This document shows positions 1 to 11,255 of a DNA stretch of 64,000 bases, piece by piece. Source of the DNA: Cladorhizidae sp. MBARI D1340-BT2. Lineage: Eukaryota > Porifera > Demospongiae > Poecilosclerida > Cladorhizidae. Made by a program: the position numbers and the translations under genes. The DNA lies in contig JAQNBH010000015.1 of the NCBI GenBank assembly GCA_028752905.1, positions 33,896,163 to 33,960,162 of the forward strand, read 5' to 3'. Position 1 is the stretch's first letter; each line of letters begins with the position of its first letter. Below the pieces are notes generated by a model that saw nothing but the letters and a program-made list of their open reading frames with translations, made no database searches and had not been told where the DNA came from.

Positions 1-930
1 GGTTTTGAGTCTTCTAAGTATACACTGACACTACTTTCACATTCACAGCTGGTTACGGGTAGAGTACAAACAATACGGAATAAGCAGTAAATATTCGGAA
101 ACATGATCTCATTTGCACAGTTCAAGGCTTGGGATGAAGTTTTGGGCAATTCTGATGAGAAACTCCTCCATTTAGATCTCCACAAATGGAGTTCCAGTTC
201 AAAAGATGAAGGACGTGGCATATCATCTTCATAGAAATTCAAAAGTTCCTTTATCAAACACTGAGTGACTGCATTGGCCATGAATACAGATGGAACTATG
301 CTCAAAGCTTGTACTGCTTCATTTTGTGTTTCAGAAAAATTGAGTGTGAATATGTGATACCATCTCATCCAGAAATGGAACAGAAATAGATCTTCTGTAA
401 TAATCTTCAGCAGAGTCGGCAGGTACATTGCTTCTACTGTTGCCTTGCACATTGACGTGGAAGAGATGGCTGTGATGCATTGATTTTTTGTGCTAGAGTG
501 ACTGCAGAATCAAACCATTTCTTGTAATGAGAATCAATGCCATCATGAACTTCATGTAAAGTAGTCTCGACTAAATTTACCTCGGTATAAGCATTGCAAA
601 TATCTTGCAAACGGCTCTGTAGAGGCCTTTTATGTAGCCTACACCACCTCAAATGCCATAAGAAACTCGAACTGAGTTGTAGCTGTTAAAAGTGATGCAG
701 CTTTCTGAGCAGACTCTCTGTTCCACCCATCTTCAGTATTGTCTCCAAGGTACTAATAACAGCTGGTTCGAAAAGACTTCATAGGACTCTATTCTAGCTA
801 CACAACGGATCCAGTTCAGTGGAGTAGGAACATATAATGGATTGGGGGGGCCGAACCGATGAATGTTGCTGTCAAGGTAATGCATGCAACCAATCACTAA
901 CACAGACTATTTTTGAGACCCATATATATT
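1..930 (-). mobile_element. hAT transposon relic (ZMYM1-like transposase, C-terminal half), cut by window edge
   Basis: Reading the minus strand gives disconnected stretches of a ZMYM1/hAT-type transposase in the right order. A CPTRW-like region (NWIRCVARIES) lies near 830-750. A 72-codon open stretch at 652-434 follows, then a motif reading FYEDDMPRPSSFELELHLW at 240-180. The C-terminal dimerisation region (PNIYCLFRIVCTLPVTS) is at about 100-50. Stops and frame changes interrupt it, so it is dead. The stretch at 652-434 resembles the one at 1733-1548 in the neighbouring relic, so two family members lie head to tail on the same strand. The family is known from vertebrate ZMYM1 and hAT transposases; this copy encodes no intact protein. 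Confidence 0.75.
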
Positions 931-985
931 TTTTAATAAGACTAGTGAAAAGAACAAATGCATGTTTTATAGCTAATAGTAAAAA

Positions 986-3385
986 CTATTTATAGTTTCC
1001 AAAAAAGTTCTTCCTTCTCTCGCATCTAGAAATAAATTCTCTGGCCACATCAACAAGGTCTAGTTTATCTGTTCTTTCGCGATGCATATGCAGTAGCATA
1101 AAATGATTTAGCCTCTCTTGTGTCATGGAGTTCCGAAGGTAGTCTTTTATGCGTTTTAGAGCAGAAAAGCTGCGTTCAGCAGATGAAGTGGTGACTGGAA
1201 TGGTAAGATAGATTTTAATGAGTTTGTGGACTTCTGTGATGATTTTCTTGAGACCAGATTGGTGATTTAGAATGCCACAAATAGTCTGAACTCTGGTCAC
1301 TTTCTGGATTGTGATACCATCCAAGGGTGTAGCCTTGATTTATATCTGGAATCATTTTTAAATGAATTTCCAACTTATCCATGTTGATATCACAGAAAAT
1401 GAAACACTTTTGCCATTTGCACTGTCCACCAATAATGATTCAATAGTCTTCACAAAAATGAAGTTTTCTTGCTGAAATTGTCTCTGTAGTTCACTCTTCA
1501 CACGGTCAATTGCCTCAAAATACTCCTTTCTATAATAATCCTCAATATTATGTGAAGGTATGCTGTGGTGCTCCATGATCTAATCTCCTTGGAAACTGCC
1601 TTTGGCGAGGTAGAACAGGAGTATCACAACACACTTTCGAGGCTTTCACTACTACAGAATCATAGAAAGATTTAAAATGATGATCGGTACGAATTCTCTC
1701 AAGTGAGCGAATGCATAAAACAGTCATCAACATTAGTCTCCTCTGCCTTAAGGGTAATGGACAGCTGTTGATTCATACTGAAGATTAATACCGATAGCTC
1801 CAATCCAAAATATGTGCAGAATTTATCCATAAGCGATAGCATACCATTTGCTCGTCTAGAACAGTCATCCATTCCATGAGAAGAAATCTCCATTGTTTCC
1901 CTTAGTGCTTCATAGTTGTTGATTATGGCTTGCATGGTACCAGTATGGGTAGTCCATCTAGTTTAGTATCAAAAGAGAGCACACAGAGAGACCTATCTTT
2001 TGAGCTATATATCAAGTCCATACCATGAAATTTTCAGAATCTACGGAGCTCTAAAATTGTAACCATAAGTAAAAATTAAAAAAAATTAAAAATGCAACTG
2101 TCTCCCATTTGTTAACCACCTACTGAGCATATATAGTAGAGGTGTAAGCAATGATACACCCTTCATATTATTGGGGGGGCCGGGCCCTTCTTTTGAATAT
2201 TGGGGGGGCCATGGCCCCCACGGCCCCCACGGCCCCCACGGCCCCCATGGTTCTTACTCCCCTGCAGTTTCTGTCTGTTAGTTGTTCCCAGTGGAAGTTC
2301 ACTGATCCATTTTTCTAGTTCTGCCTCCCTCTTGGGAGAAAACCTACATAGCTCCACAAGAGTTCCTTGCATATTTCGAATAGCTTGGATGTTTACATGC
2401 TGCCACAACACAAAGATTCAGTGTATGAGCTGCACAGTGAGACAGCTTTTGGATATTGTTTCACGATTAGAGCAGCAACCCCATGATACTTGCCAGCCAT
2501 GTTGCTGGTACCATCATAGCCCTGCCCACATAAATTATTTGGGTCTAAGCTTGCATTTAGGATGTTTTTAGAAACAGCTACTCCAGTGGTGCCATCTTTG
2601 CAAAGAATAAATTCAACAAACTCTTCTCTCACCACATTTTCCGAGTCAACATGTCGCAAGGACTAGAGTAATCTGCTCTTTGTTAGATGCATCAGCAGCC
2701 TCGTCAGCACACACAGAAAAATACTTTGCTAGCCTAACCTCCTGTAGAATTTTCTCTCTTATCCATTCACCAATGACTGCAATCAGTTCATTTTGAATGA
2801 TTGGGGGCATGATATTGAGCATTTCTGGCTGCAGAGGCAAAGTGGTCTGTCAGAAATGCATCACCTGCTTTAACATGAAATTGAATCAAGGCAAAAAAAT
2901 TCCCAGAATTTGCATCACTCCAAAGAGCCTCTCGGTGGCCACGAAGAGCTATGTTTTGCTTACCACAAAAAATGATCGTCTTGAGAATAGCCTTAAGAAC
3001 TTCACGATTCTTCTGAACTTGAGCAGGTGCTTGACTATGTAACTGTTGCTGTATGGAAAGCTGGCCTCCTGCCATTTGCCCAGTAAATGTAACAGTATCA
3101 TCCATAGCTGCTATGTGTGATTTCTGCAAGCTGTGTTCCTTGGTGCTTGCTTTGCTCGAGTCAAATTAGTCATTGGAACAGTGACGATGACTCTGTCCAA
3201 GAATAGATCGATTCTTGGTGAAGAGTAAACAGCTCACACAGAAGCCACCATTGCAAGAAACAGAGTAGCCGTAGTACATATTTGTATGTAGAATTAGCAA
3301 GATTGCTAGCAAATGGCTTATGGGTGTGGTTTTTACTCAGGGGGGGGTTTTGGGCAACAGGAACCCCCCCCTAAATACGCCCCTG
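986..3385 (-). mobile_element. hAT transposon relic (ZMYM1-like), near full length
   Basis: Minus-strand fragments run in order from about 3130 down to 986. The N-terminal part is at 3129-2788. Next comes KYFSVCADEAADASNKEQ (2840-2646), typical of the RNase H-fold start of ZMYM1-like hAT transposases. It is followed by GQGYDGTSNMAGKYHG (2659-2393), an insertion region (2411-1699), and the C-terminal dimerisation domain with TIPVTTSSAERSFSALKRIK (1324-986). Several frameshifts and stops mark it as inactive. The upstream end is probably at 3385, where the minus strand begins CAGGGGCGTATTTAGG, a typical hAT terminal inverted repeat. I could not find the matching left terminus. An Arg-Gly-Gly-rich insertion sits in the middle. 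Confidence 0.75.
2208..2250. repeat. GC-rich 9-bp tandem repeat inside hAT relic
   Basis: About four copies of CGGCCCCCA between two ATGG-flanked G/C runs. In the minus-strand frame of the surrounding relic it encodes GGRGGRGGRGG, an RGG-box-like run. It probably grew by slippage after insertion. The flanking G7 runs at 2172 and 2200 make the region partly self-complementary. Confidence 0.75.
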
Positions 3386-3730
3386 ATATGACTGTTTATT
3401 TCTTAAGACCTCCTGAGCCTATGCAGACCAAATTTTGTATAGTTATTCAAGGAAGGTTTTAAAATAGATTCTGAGCTTTTAAAATGAAGAAAGCAACATT
3501 ATTCGCGATCGAGGACGGTCATTTTGTTTAGAGAATAAAACCTAATAATGAATAGTGTATGTCTTGTAGCTTTCTCGGGCTGGGATTCTGAGAATCCATG
3601 GTCCGGTGGACAATCGCTGCGTTGAATCTGGTGAATCAGCTTCTCAGATCGCTCCTCTAGTGCCACTCGACGAGGTGGCTGGCCAGATGATGCGGAGTTC
3701 GGTTGAAGATTCGTTTTGATGAAGCTTCAT

Positions 3731-3920
3731 TTTCCCAAAGAGGTGCCCTAACACACTGAAGAGAGTTCTTCGGGACTCGCGTGTGTTGGCACCTGGAAAG
3801 CTAGCGTCCTAGTGTTCGGTGTGGTGGCGAGGAATGACCATAACGTGGTCTCCTCATTATGCTTCTCGCTGTTTTAGGCTGCCACAGAGGAGGGAAAAGG
3901 TGAAATCTAGTATCACCCCA
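3731..3920 (+). mobile_element. Fragment of the RLE-type non-LTR retroelement found intact at 60.6 kb
   Basis: This stretch aligns by eye with 60806-60995 inside the large retroelement ORF. Shared blocks include ACTGAAGAGAGT, AAGCTAGC, GTGGTGGCGAGGAATGACCA and CTCGCTGTTTTAGGCTGCC, in the same order and orientation. It corresponds to the coding region between the N-terminal zinc finger and the RT domain. The frame is not kept, so this is a dead 5' portion of another copy. Sequence after about 3920 no longer matches. Confidence 0.85.
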
Positions 3921-4156
3921 TATAGCAATGTGGACTGGCTTATCAGCAGCCTGCAGGATCTTGCACAAAACTTGCAAAATCTGCTGATCCTGCTATTTGT
4001 GGTTGTGGATTCTGCGAGAACATTACTGTGTGTTAGCTGTGTCTATAAAAAGGCTGTACTCATACCTGTTGGAGGCGATTATCTACCACTAATGTCTGTC
4101 CTCTGCATAGCCTTAGTTAGCTCTTAGTGCACTGAGTCTATAACTGAGTCTGTCAA

Positions 4157-5690
4157 ACTGTTTTTTAAATTAATTTATTAATTTATTTATTTATTTTATT
4201 ATTATTATTTTTTAACATGCTCAATAGCCACTGGCTAATGCAAAGAGCACACAATACACACAACACATGAAATACATTATGAATGTTATTAAATTGTTTG
4301 TATGTAATGTTTAAATAAGCTAAGAGAACGGGATTCCTTAATATTGTTCGGAAGAGCATTCCACTTACGAATGACAGAAGGGAAAAAAGATACATTAAAA
4401 GACTGAGTGCGAGGGAAAATGAAAGTAAGGTTGAGGGGGTGGTATGATCTATTGTTGTAAGGTGGAGGAGGCTGATGTGTAGGCAGTGAGGTTGGAAAGT
4501 CAATGTAATTATGCAAAAGCTTAAAGAGAAGTATAAGTTTAGAGTTGAGACGACGAGAGGAGAGTGTAGGGAGTTTTAGATTATATAGAACATAAGAGGG
4601 AATAGTCAGAGGACCAGTCTTTAGAACAAATTTTGCATGCAAAGAATTGTATTTTTTGGATAGACATGGAGAGGTGCGCAGATTGTGGGTCCCATAGAAA
4701 AGAACAGTAATTCAAGGTGAGGTCTTATTAGAGAGGGTATAGACACAGAAGAGAAGAGGAGTCAGAGTGATGATAAAATTGTCGGTATAAGAGGCCTAAG
4801 AGACGACGAGACTTACTACAAATGAAGGATATGTGTTTAGACCAGGATAGTGTGGAAGATAAGAGAACACCCAGATACTTGAACTTGGAGACTAAATCAA
4901 GAGAGAAACCAAGTAGGTAGAGCGAGGGCAAAGTTTTGAAGATAGGAGAGACTTTGTAAGTTATAAACATCCATTTCGATTTTGAAGAATTTAATGTAAG
5001 AAAGTTGGATGAGATCCAAGAGGAGACAGTATCAAGATTTTGTTGAAATAGGGAGAAATCAGAAAGGGAGTTAACAGGTTGGAAAAGTAGGATATCATCA
5101 GCATACAGAATAATCTTGCAGGAAGAAGACAGAGGGACTTTACATACTCCATTAATATAATATGATAAAGAGAAGGGGCCCAAGGATTGAACCTTGAGGG
5201 ACACCAGAAGAAACTGGAAGAGGGGAGGAAGTGGACCCAGAAATGACCACCTGTTGAGAGCGGCATGAAAGATAAGAATGGAGCCATTTGAGGAGCCAAG
5301 GGGGACATTGGAGAGTTGAGAGAAGGTGTAGTAGGGGTGCATGAGGGACAGAATCAAAGGCTTTTTTTAGGTCAAGGAAGCAAGCACACACAGCTTTATT
5401 ATGTGGAAGAAGCGTATGGAAAGAATGGACAGCAAAGAGGAGGGCAGATGAAGTAGAGCGGTGAGGGAGAAAACCAAACTGAGACAGAGAGATGAGATTG
5501 GAATCAAGACAGAAGTTGTAAAGAAGACGGTGCACATGTTTTTCAAGTAATTTACTTACAATAGAGAGAAGAGAGATAGGTCTGTAGTTTGAGGGAGAGC
5601 TGAGATTTGTAGTGGACTTTGGAATGGGACAAATGCTCAAAATGTTCAAAATGGCCATGTTTATGACCATAAGAGAGTGTAAAATTTCTA
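4157..5690 (-). mobile_element. Non-LTR retrotransposon (CR1/L2/Jockey-like) relic, RT and 3' part
   Basis: Minus-strand reading gives the RT of an APE-type LINE: NYRPISLLSIVSKLLEKHV, then FLDLKKAFDSVPH (motif A) and SSGVPQGSILGPLLF (motif B) in 5670-5152. A frame change near 5165 leads to KIILYADDILLF (motif C) and FKYLGVLLSSTLSW in 5357-4728. A further frame change leads to the C-terminal segment FFPSVIRKWNALPNNIKES (4642-4289). The 5' half with the endonuclease is absent, as expected for a 5'-truncated insertion. The 3' end is an A/T microsatellite of AATA/AAT type at about 4210-4157. Exact clade is uncertain; at least two frameshifts make it inactive. Confidence 0.88.
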
Positions 5691-5978
5691 ATTTGATATT
5701 TTATGAGAAAATGGCTAGGTCAATTTATTATACATGTACCTACATACATATATTTATTAACTTCTGGACTTAAAACAAAGTTAGAACATTTGTGTCATCT
5801 ACTATATATAGACTTTAAGTTAACATTCCATTGATATAGTATGATTGAAAATACAATTTCTTCAAATGCACGCTTTAAAAAAAAGCCATTGTATAATATT
5901 GTTCAAATTCCGCAGCAACACAACAGAGTGCAGGTATGAAGATGATGAGCAGTGTTTATTAATTTTAGTGATAGGTTT

Positions 5979-6575
5979 TTACAACAACCACCTCCCTTGC
6001 ATTTGCAGTACTTGCAATGCATCCCAGAGACAATCATTCTTGTGCGCATACTTGCCACATGTGCAGAGATCTGGCAGGCCTTCAGGTTTTGATATCACAA
6101 TCTCAGGGAGTAATAAACTGCCCCTTCTTACAAAACCATAAGACTCGGCATTCATTATCAAGGTGGTGTCTCTAAATGGGGCTTGGATCCATAGCTGCTG
6201 TTGGTGAAAGGCTCTATGGATATGTTTCCCTGCATTCGTTGAGGTGCAAGTGGTTCTTTCGAGGTCTATTTTGAGGGCATTGCTATCAAATGCAGCAAGA
6301 CGCAGGTGGTCAAATGTCTCCAGGTCTGTTGATGGTTTTAGACACTTGACCAAGAATGTTTCCGCCATCTGTAATGCACTTTCTGTTAGCTGTGGACAGT
6401 CAAAATTCAGGATCAAAGAGGAATTTCCTGGTTTACGGACAGCGTTCAGGGCTGCAAGTAAGTTTATGCTGGTTGTATCGCACCTAGTCAGCACATGGAG
6501 TGATGGGAGACACTTTGTGAGCTCATCTCCCAGTGCTACATGCATATTGTGGAGTGGTAATATTGATCTTGTCAC
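5979..6575 (-). CDS. ORF of an unnamed repetitive invertebrate protein family (H-x-L-T-x-C-D-T-T-S motif)
   Basis: An open 198-codon stretch, no convincing signal peptide or membrane segment. Near the N-terminus it reads LTKCLPSLHVLTRCDTTS. I recall this signature (LPALHxLTGCDTTS) from large repetitive ORFs in sponge and coral genomes, but I cannot name a domain or function. The C-terminal part has Cys/His residues around DLCTCGKYAHKNDCLW, which could bind metal. It probably represents the 3' part of a longer mobile-element-like ORF. No splice signal was located with confidence, and no neighbour gives it a clear role. It could be an exon of a host gene, but the motif's repetitive distribution argues against that. 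Confidence 0.45.
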   Translation of the reverse strand: MTRSILPLHNMHVALGDELTKCLPSLHVLTRCDTTSINLLAALNAVRKPGNSSLILNFDCPQLTESALQMAETFLVKCLKPSTDLETFDHLRLAAFDSNALKIDLERTTCTSTNAGKHIHRAFHQQQLWIQAPFRDTTLIMNAESYGFVRRGSLLLPEIVISKPEGLPDLCTCGKYAHKNDCLWDALQVLQMQGRWLL

Positions 6576-7119
6576 TCCTGAGTTGCAGATGAGCCAGAGC
6601 TCTTGGAGGCCAAGATCTCTCCAATTGATTGTGAAACAAATCCTGGATATTCTTGGGCAATTTCAGGTAGTTTGAAGAGAAACAACTAAGAAACAAAGCA
6701 AGAAATATTTGTGGTATTAGGACGACAAGCTATCGAAATCCTGAACATTGTATCAGCATTCAGATACATAGCAAGGATGTTGTCGAATAGTGTTGTCAAT
6801 TCTTAAATGCCTAGGGCGAATTGAAGACAGTTATGGAAACAAGTTCAGGATTGAGCAGAGCCATACACTAACATTTCCTATACCTATAGGAGCATATCAT
6901 TGACAGTTGCCATTATTACTGAAGGGGAAGGTGGACTCGAGCTCCAAAGAATGGTGGATGTGGCTGACGTTTCAAAATGTCAACACTCCCACAGAATTGT
7001 GTGCAGGTAATAGTCGTTGTTATAAGGCATAATGAAAAAGCAATTTCTCGACCAAACTTAAAACAAATGTTTGTAGGGAATGCCATATCTTACTATCAGT
7101 GGAGCAGACCATTGCTCAA

Positions 7120-7880
7120 AGTCTAGGAGAAAGATATTTTCAAAGCTAGATGCAAATTCTGGTTTCTGGCTTATTGAGGTAGCCCCAGAATCTTTTATCA
7201 CTCCTTTGGAAGATACTGCTTCAATCATCTTCCTTTTGGCATAACAACTGTTACAGAACATTTGCAGCAAAGAATCAATGAAATTCTAGGAGATTTAGGA
7301 GTTATTTGGTCTATAGGTGAGACACTCATTGACAGAAAGATAAAAGAGGAACATGATGCAAGCCAAATTCCTCAGCAGGTTGAGCAGATGAGGCCTCACT
7401 CTGAATCAAGATAAATGTTGTGTTTGCAAATTTAACACTGGGAGTGTTAGCAGATGAAACTGGAATTAGACCAGTTCATGTCATCCAGAAAATGAAACCG
7501 ACTACGATTAACAGTGAATTGAGACGATTGATTATCAACTGAGTAAATTCTTTCAAGTTTAGCCTAGCCATTACATGTCTAATCATAGCAAAACAAACAA
7601 ACATGCTTATTGACTACCAGCTGGGAACAGGCATCCAACTTACTTAAGATGTCGCTGGTGAAGTACTTGCCTAATACAACAACCTTTGAAACTGCTGTGT
7701 CTACAGATGCATTCACTTAAGGGTTGGGAGCCGTATTTCGGAAGAAGCAACTAGAGACAATTTGAGACCAATTGCTTATGTTTCTCGGACTCTTACTCCA
7801 ATAAAACAAATGTATGCCCAACTGGAGAAGGAAGCTCTGGGGGTTACATTGGCATGCAACCACCTGATTGGGTTGTATTC
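7120..7880 (+). pseudogene. Ty3/gypsy-type reverse transcriptase and RNase H relic
   Basis: Plus-strand reading gives YFSKLDANSGFWLIEVAP near 7130-7185, the Ty3/gypsy RT palm start (motif A). Near 7240-7310 come remnants of the 'FG.. AP EHLQQRINEIL' part. RNase H remnants appear at 7700-7880, including STDAFT, GLGAVF and AYVSRTLTPIKQMYAQLEK. Many stops and frameshifts show it is dead. A diverged partner lies at 29120-29830. The linked gag, protease and integrase were not found directly here. The integrase that follows at 8.1 kb appears to belong to a different element. Confidence 0.75.
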
Positions 7881-7896
7881 CAAGGTACAAGCTTCT

Positions 7897-8020
7897 TACA
7901 ATGACTTTCTCAATTAATCAATTTGAATTTTACTCTATCGACATTTCGACTAAATGCTCTAGTTGGAATTCGAGTTGATTATTGAAAAGGACATTCAATC
8001 AACTGAGAGTTCATTGATTT
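7897..8020. mobile_element. Copy of a palindromic MITE family
   Basis: Contains the family's left arm (TTACAATGACTTTCTCAAT..), the TTCGACTAAATGCTCTAG core, and the inverted right arm ending near ATTCAATCAACTGAGAGTTCA. The element interrupts the LTR-retrotransposon relic between its RNase H and integrase remnants. It is non-coding. Other copies are at 12351, 14318, 18497, 18673 and 21871. Confidence 0.7.
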
Positions 8021-8109
8021 CTACACTTCCTTCTGTAAAGTGCTAATGATTATATCAGAAGTTCACCCACACCCAGCAAGTCATCGAGCACTACTTCTTC
8101 AGCTCTTCA

Positions 8110-10375
8110 GCACATTTGGCGACCTGAGGAAATCCTAACAGATTTTGGCAACCATTCATTGGCAAGTTCCTCAAGTATCTTTCAAGGTGTTAAGGGTATA
8201 TGATAAGAACCTCCCCATACCACCCTCAGCCAGACAATAAGGTGGAGAGGTTTAATGGCACTCTTAAACTGATGCTGAAGATGATCCTAGAAGAGTATTT
8301 TGATAGGTGGAATGAAGCCCTTCCACCACTAGTTCCAGAGAGACACCCCACGAGACACTCTCTCCTTTTGAACAGATATTAAGGGCTGCTGGATGTACTT
8401 CAGGATGGTTGAGAAAACAGGCTAACCAATCCAACATCAGTGCAGAACTATCTATTACGGACATATGAAAACCTGGCCCCACTGCCAGGGCCATTGCTAC
8501 AGAAAATGAGAAGTCTGCAAAATTTTTTTTACATGACGAGGTGGTATGACAAAACGGCTCCAGACCATCATTTTCAGGTTGATGATTTAGTATTAATTCT
8601 CTTTCCTACTTCAGCTTCCAGTCTGCTTTCCCTATATCAAGGTGCCCACCACATTACTGCCAATGTTTTGAAGACAACCTACAAGGTATGGATGGTCGGA
8701 AAAACAAAACCAGACAGGGTGGCCTATGTGAACAACCATACATCATGGAACTCACCCTCTCACTTATGTATGTCTAATGCACAAGCCCAGACGTTCTCTG
8801 TTGATCTAATTCTGGTGGTTCAGACCATCCACACATAAACTCAGACCTCTCTACTAGCCAATACGTTGAGCTCGAAAAAGTTCTACTCCAGCACCAAAGT
8901 TTGTACACTGACTCACCTGGACAGATTTCACAGGCCAGCGTCTCACTTGACACAGGACATGAAGAACTCGTATTCACCATGTCACACATGCATGGTAAGC
9001 TATTGTGAAGAAGTAATTTGAGCTCCTTCTGCAGGCAGGTCTTATCCTTCCTTTCTGCAGTGCATGGACATCACTTGAGGTATTGGTTCCAAGTAATATA
9101 AGGCTATTTATACTACATCATATGACCTGTGGCTAATTTGATTGGTTAATAACTATAGGTTACATAGGTGCGTAACCTACACTCTTAACCGCATGTAGTT
9201 TAGCGGGTGCGCAATGTAGTATAAGTAAGATAGCCTATTCAAAAGAGTCGGTTATGCGCCAGTGTAACCTACTTGTTTGCTGTTACATCCCTCGGCTTCG
9301 CCTCGGGGTAACCGCAAACTCGGAGTTTACATAGGCGCATAACCGACTCTTTTGTATAGGATATCCTGTACGTATTGACGATAGAAAAATGAATCGTGTG
9401 ACTAAGCCTGACCCTTTTCCCCTTACTGATGGTCTCCCTACATCTACCATCTACCTATATCATGACATTATTGGATATTACAAATGGCTACTAGCAGCAC
9501 CTTCATCTATTGAGAACGCAGCATTCATCAATTCCTGTTATGCAGTTTAGTCTTGTAGGAGCCAGTAGAGTTTCAATGCCTGATGGATACACTCCTAGCT
9601 GACCTGTCTACATTCATTACTGCCTATGCGGATGATTTGGTTGTGTTCATCTCTTCATGAACAAACCACATATCACATTTCTACCAGGTCTTCACTCGCC
9701 TCCATGACACTCAGCTGACAGCAAAGCCGAGTGTTTCTTAGCCATGATAGTGTGTCATTAGCTACCTAAACCACATCATAGGACGAGGTTATATCAAACA
9801 ATAGCCATTTGGGAGTTCATCAGGCCTGTCAGGAAGAAGGATGTCTGTTCATTGTTGGACTTTAGACCTGGTGGGCTATTACCCAAGGTTTATTCCACAC
9901 TTTGCAGATCTTGCTTTCCACCTAACTAATGCTATTAGGAAAGACAAACCAGATGTCATCCAGTGGTCTGACAACCTTCAACAATTATTAAATGCTTTGA
10001 GGAAAGCCAACACCTGAAAGTAGTGCTCACTGGTCCGACCATAGGTGCTGTCCTCTGTCAATCTTCAACTGAACATGGAGACCGACCAATTGCCTACTAC
10101 TCCAAGCAGCTCTTCCCTAGCCAATGTCGCTACTCCACTGTCAAGAAAGAGTGTCCAGCACTAGTGAAAGGTTCCATTTCTGGGTCCGCCTAATGGGATC
10201 CTTTTCCAGATCATAACTGTTTGGTGTTTCTACACAGGATGAATGGACATCTATCTAGATGGTCATTCTTCCTTTAGGACTTCTCATTTACCGTGACCAC
10301 TGGCCTGTTTCAGCTAACAGAAATGCAGATAGCCTGTCTAGGCAAGCTTGGAAAACCTGTTCGACTGCTATGGAA
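8110..10375 (+). mobile_element. LTR retrotransposon relic with integrase upstream of RT (Gmr1-like order)
   Basis: Plus-strand fragments appear in this order. Integrase core: WRPEEILTDFGNHS near 8120, and SPYHPQPDNKVERFNGTLK at 8200-8382. Integrase C-terminus: QVDDLVLILFPTSASSLL at about 8570-8680. A linker follows: LSTSQYVELEKVLLQHQS at 8845-8900. RT remnants come next: PDPFPL near 9405 and AYADDLVVFISS near 9625. The RT thumb/connection GYYPRFIPHFADLAFHL is near 9880, and RNase H (GAVLCQSSTEHGDRPIAYYS) near 10050. Standard Ty3/gypsy order is RT-RNase H-integrase, so this matches the Gmr1 type, where integrase comes first. Frameshifts and stops are frequent. A hairpin-rich insertion sits at 9155-9364. 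Confidence 0.7.
9155..9364. repeat. Imperfect inverted repeat / hairpin element with CCTCGGCTTCGCCTCGG core
   Basis: A 20-bp arm at 9241-9260 (AAAAGAGTCGGTTATGCGCC) is repeated exactly in inverse at 9334-9353. Pairing extends outward with mismatches. The loop contains CCTCGGCTTCGCCTCGG, and a third related arm (TTACATAGGTGCGTAACCTA) is at about 9160-9180. It is non-coding and interrupts the LTR-retrotransposon relic between its linker and RT parts. It is probably a MITE or the end of a larger palindromic element; ends and target duplication are not resolved. Confidence 0.7.
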
Positions 10376-10399
10376 GGAGCGAGAAATGTCAGGGAACTG

Positions 10400-10845
10400 A
10401 CTACATGACATTACATAATAGGTACATGACTGAATGAGTAGAGCAGGGTTGCCCTATTTGGATTGTGTAAAGTAGTGAGAAACACAATTCATTATAATTA
10501 TACACACGTGAACTATTAATCATAGTATAGTAGCTTATTGGTTGATTGTACTTGCACTAGTTAGTTTCTAACCGTATTAAGAGATCCTAGCCAGGTATAG
10601 AGAGCATATAAAAAGGAAGATATCTCTGGGCAAAGAAGAGAGAGTAAAGTTAGCTTGTTAGATGTTCTCGAGATTCTTTCATTAAAGTTTGATATTATGC
10701 ATATAATTCTAAGTGTGATGACCTATGCCAGTGGATATGGCGAAGTTCCATCACATGGAGAGACAAGGAAATGATGCTGAATGGGAGTGCCAACAGTGTA
10801 TTTGCTAAAGCGAATAGTTGAATGATTATCACATCCAAGCAGCCC
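10400..10845. other. No recognisable gene
   Basis: AT-rich sequence between the RNase H relic and the duplicated segment. I see no coding remnants, splice-flanked exons or simple repeats. It might be the 3' end or LTR of the element before it, but no repeat partner was found. Confidence 0.4.
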
Positions 10846-11255
10846 AGAAAAAGCCACCCTTATGTGCCTGGGTAAGACACCCCCATCCTGAACTCACCAA
10901 AACATTTGATGTTCAAAGCCTGAATAAGTATATGCAGTGTTTAAACCTGGTTTCAAGTCAATGGATAACAATTTCAACAGTGGGTTGTGTCAAGATGTAT
11001 TAACAGTTTAAAATATTGTCTAGTTTGCTAATTAAGATTTTGCAGACATGCTTCAGACCAAAAGCAGGACTAGACACTAGAATATGCCTAAGTGCAGTAC
11101 CAAGGTGGTGCTTCTGGTTTCATATTGCCAATGCCTGTGCTATGTTCCATGCTCTTAACCCTTGTAAGTTTAGTAGTATAACCTGAAAAAGATAAGATTA
11201 TCAAGTCATTGGAATATATTTTTTTACCTTTTATCTAGGAGCAAGACTATTTGAA

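Noticed and set aside
2200..2571. Plus-strand 123-codon frame with Pro-rich start
   Set aside because: Opposite strand of the hAT relic; the Pro run is the inverse of its RGG repeat.
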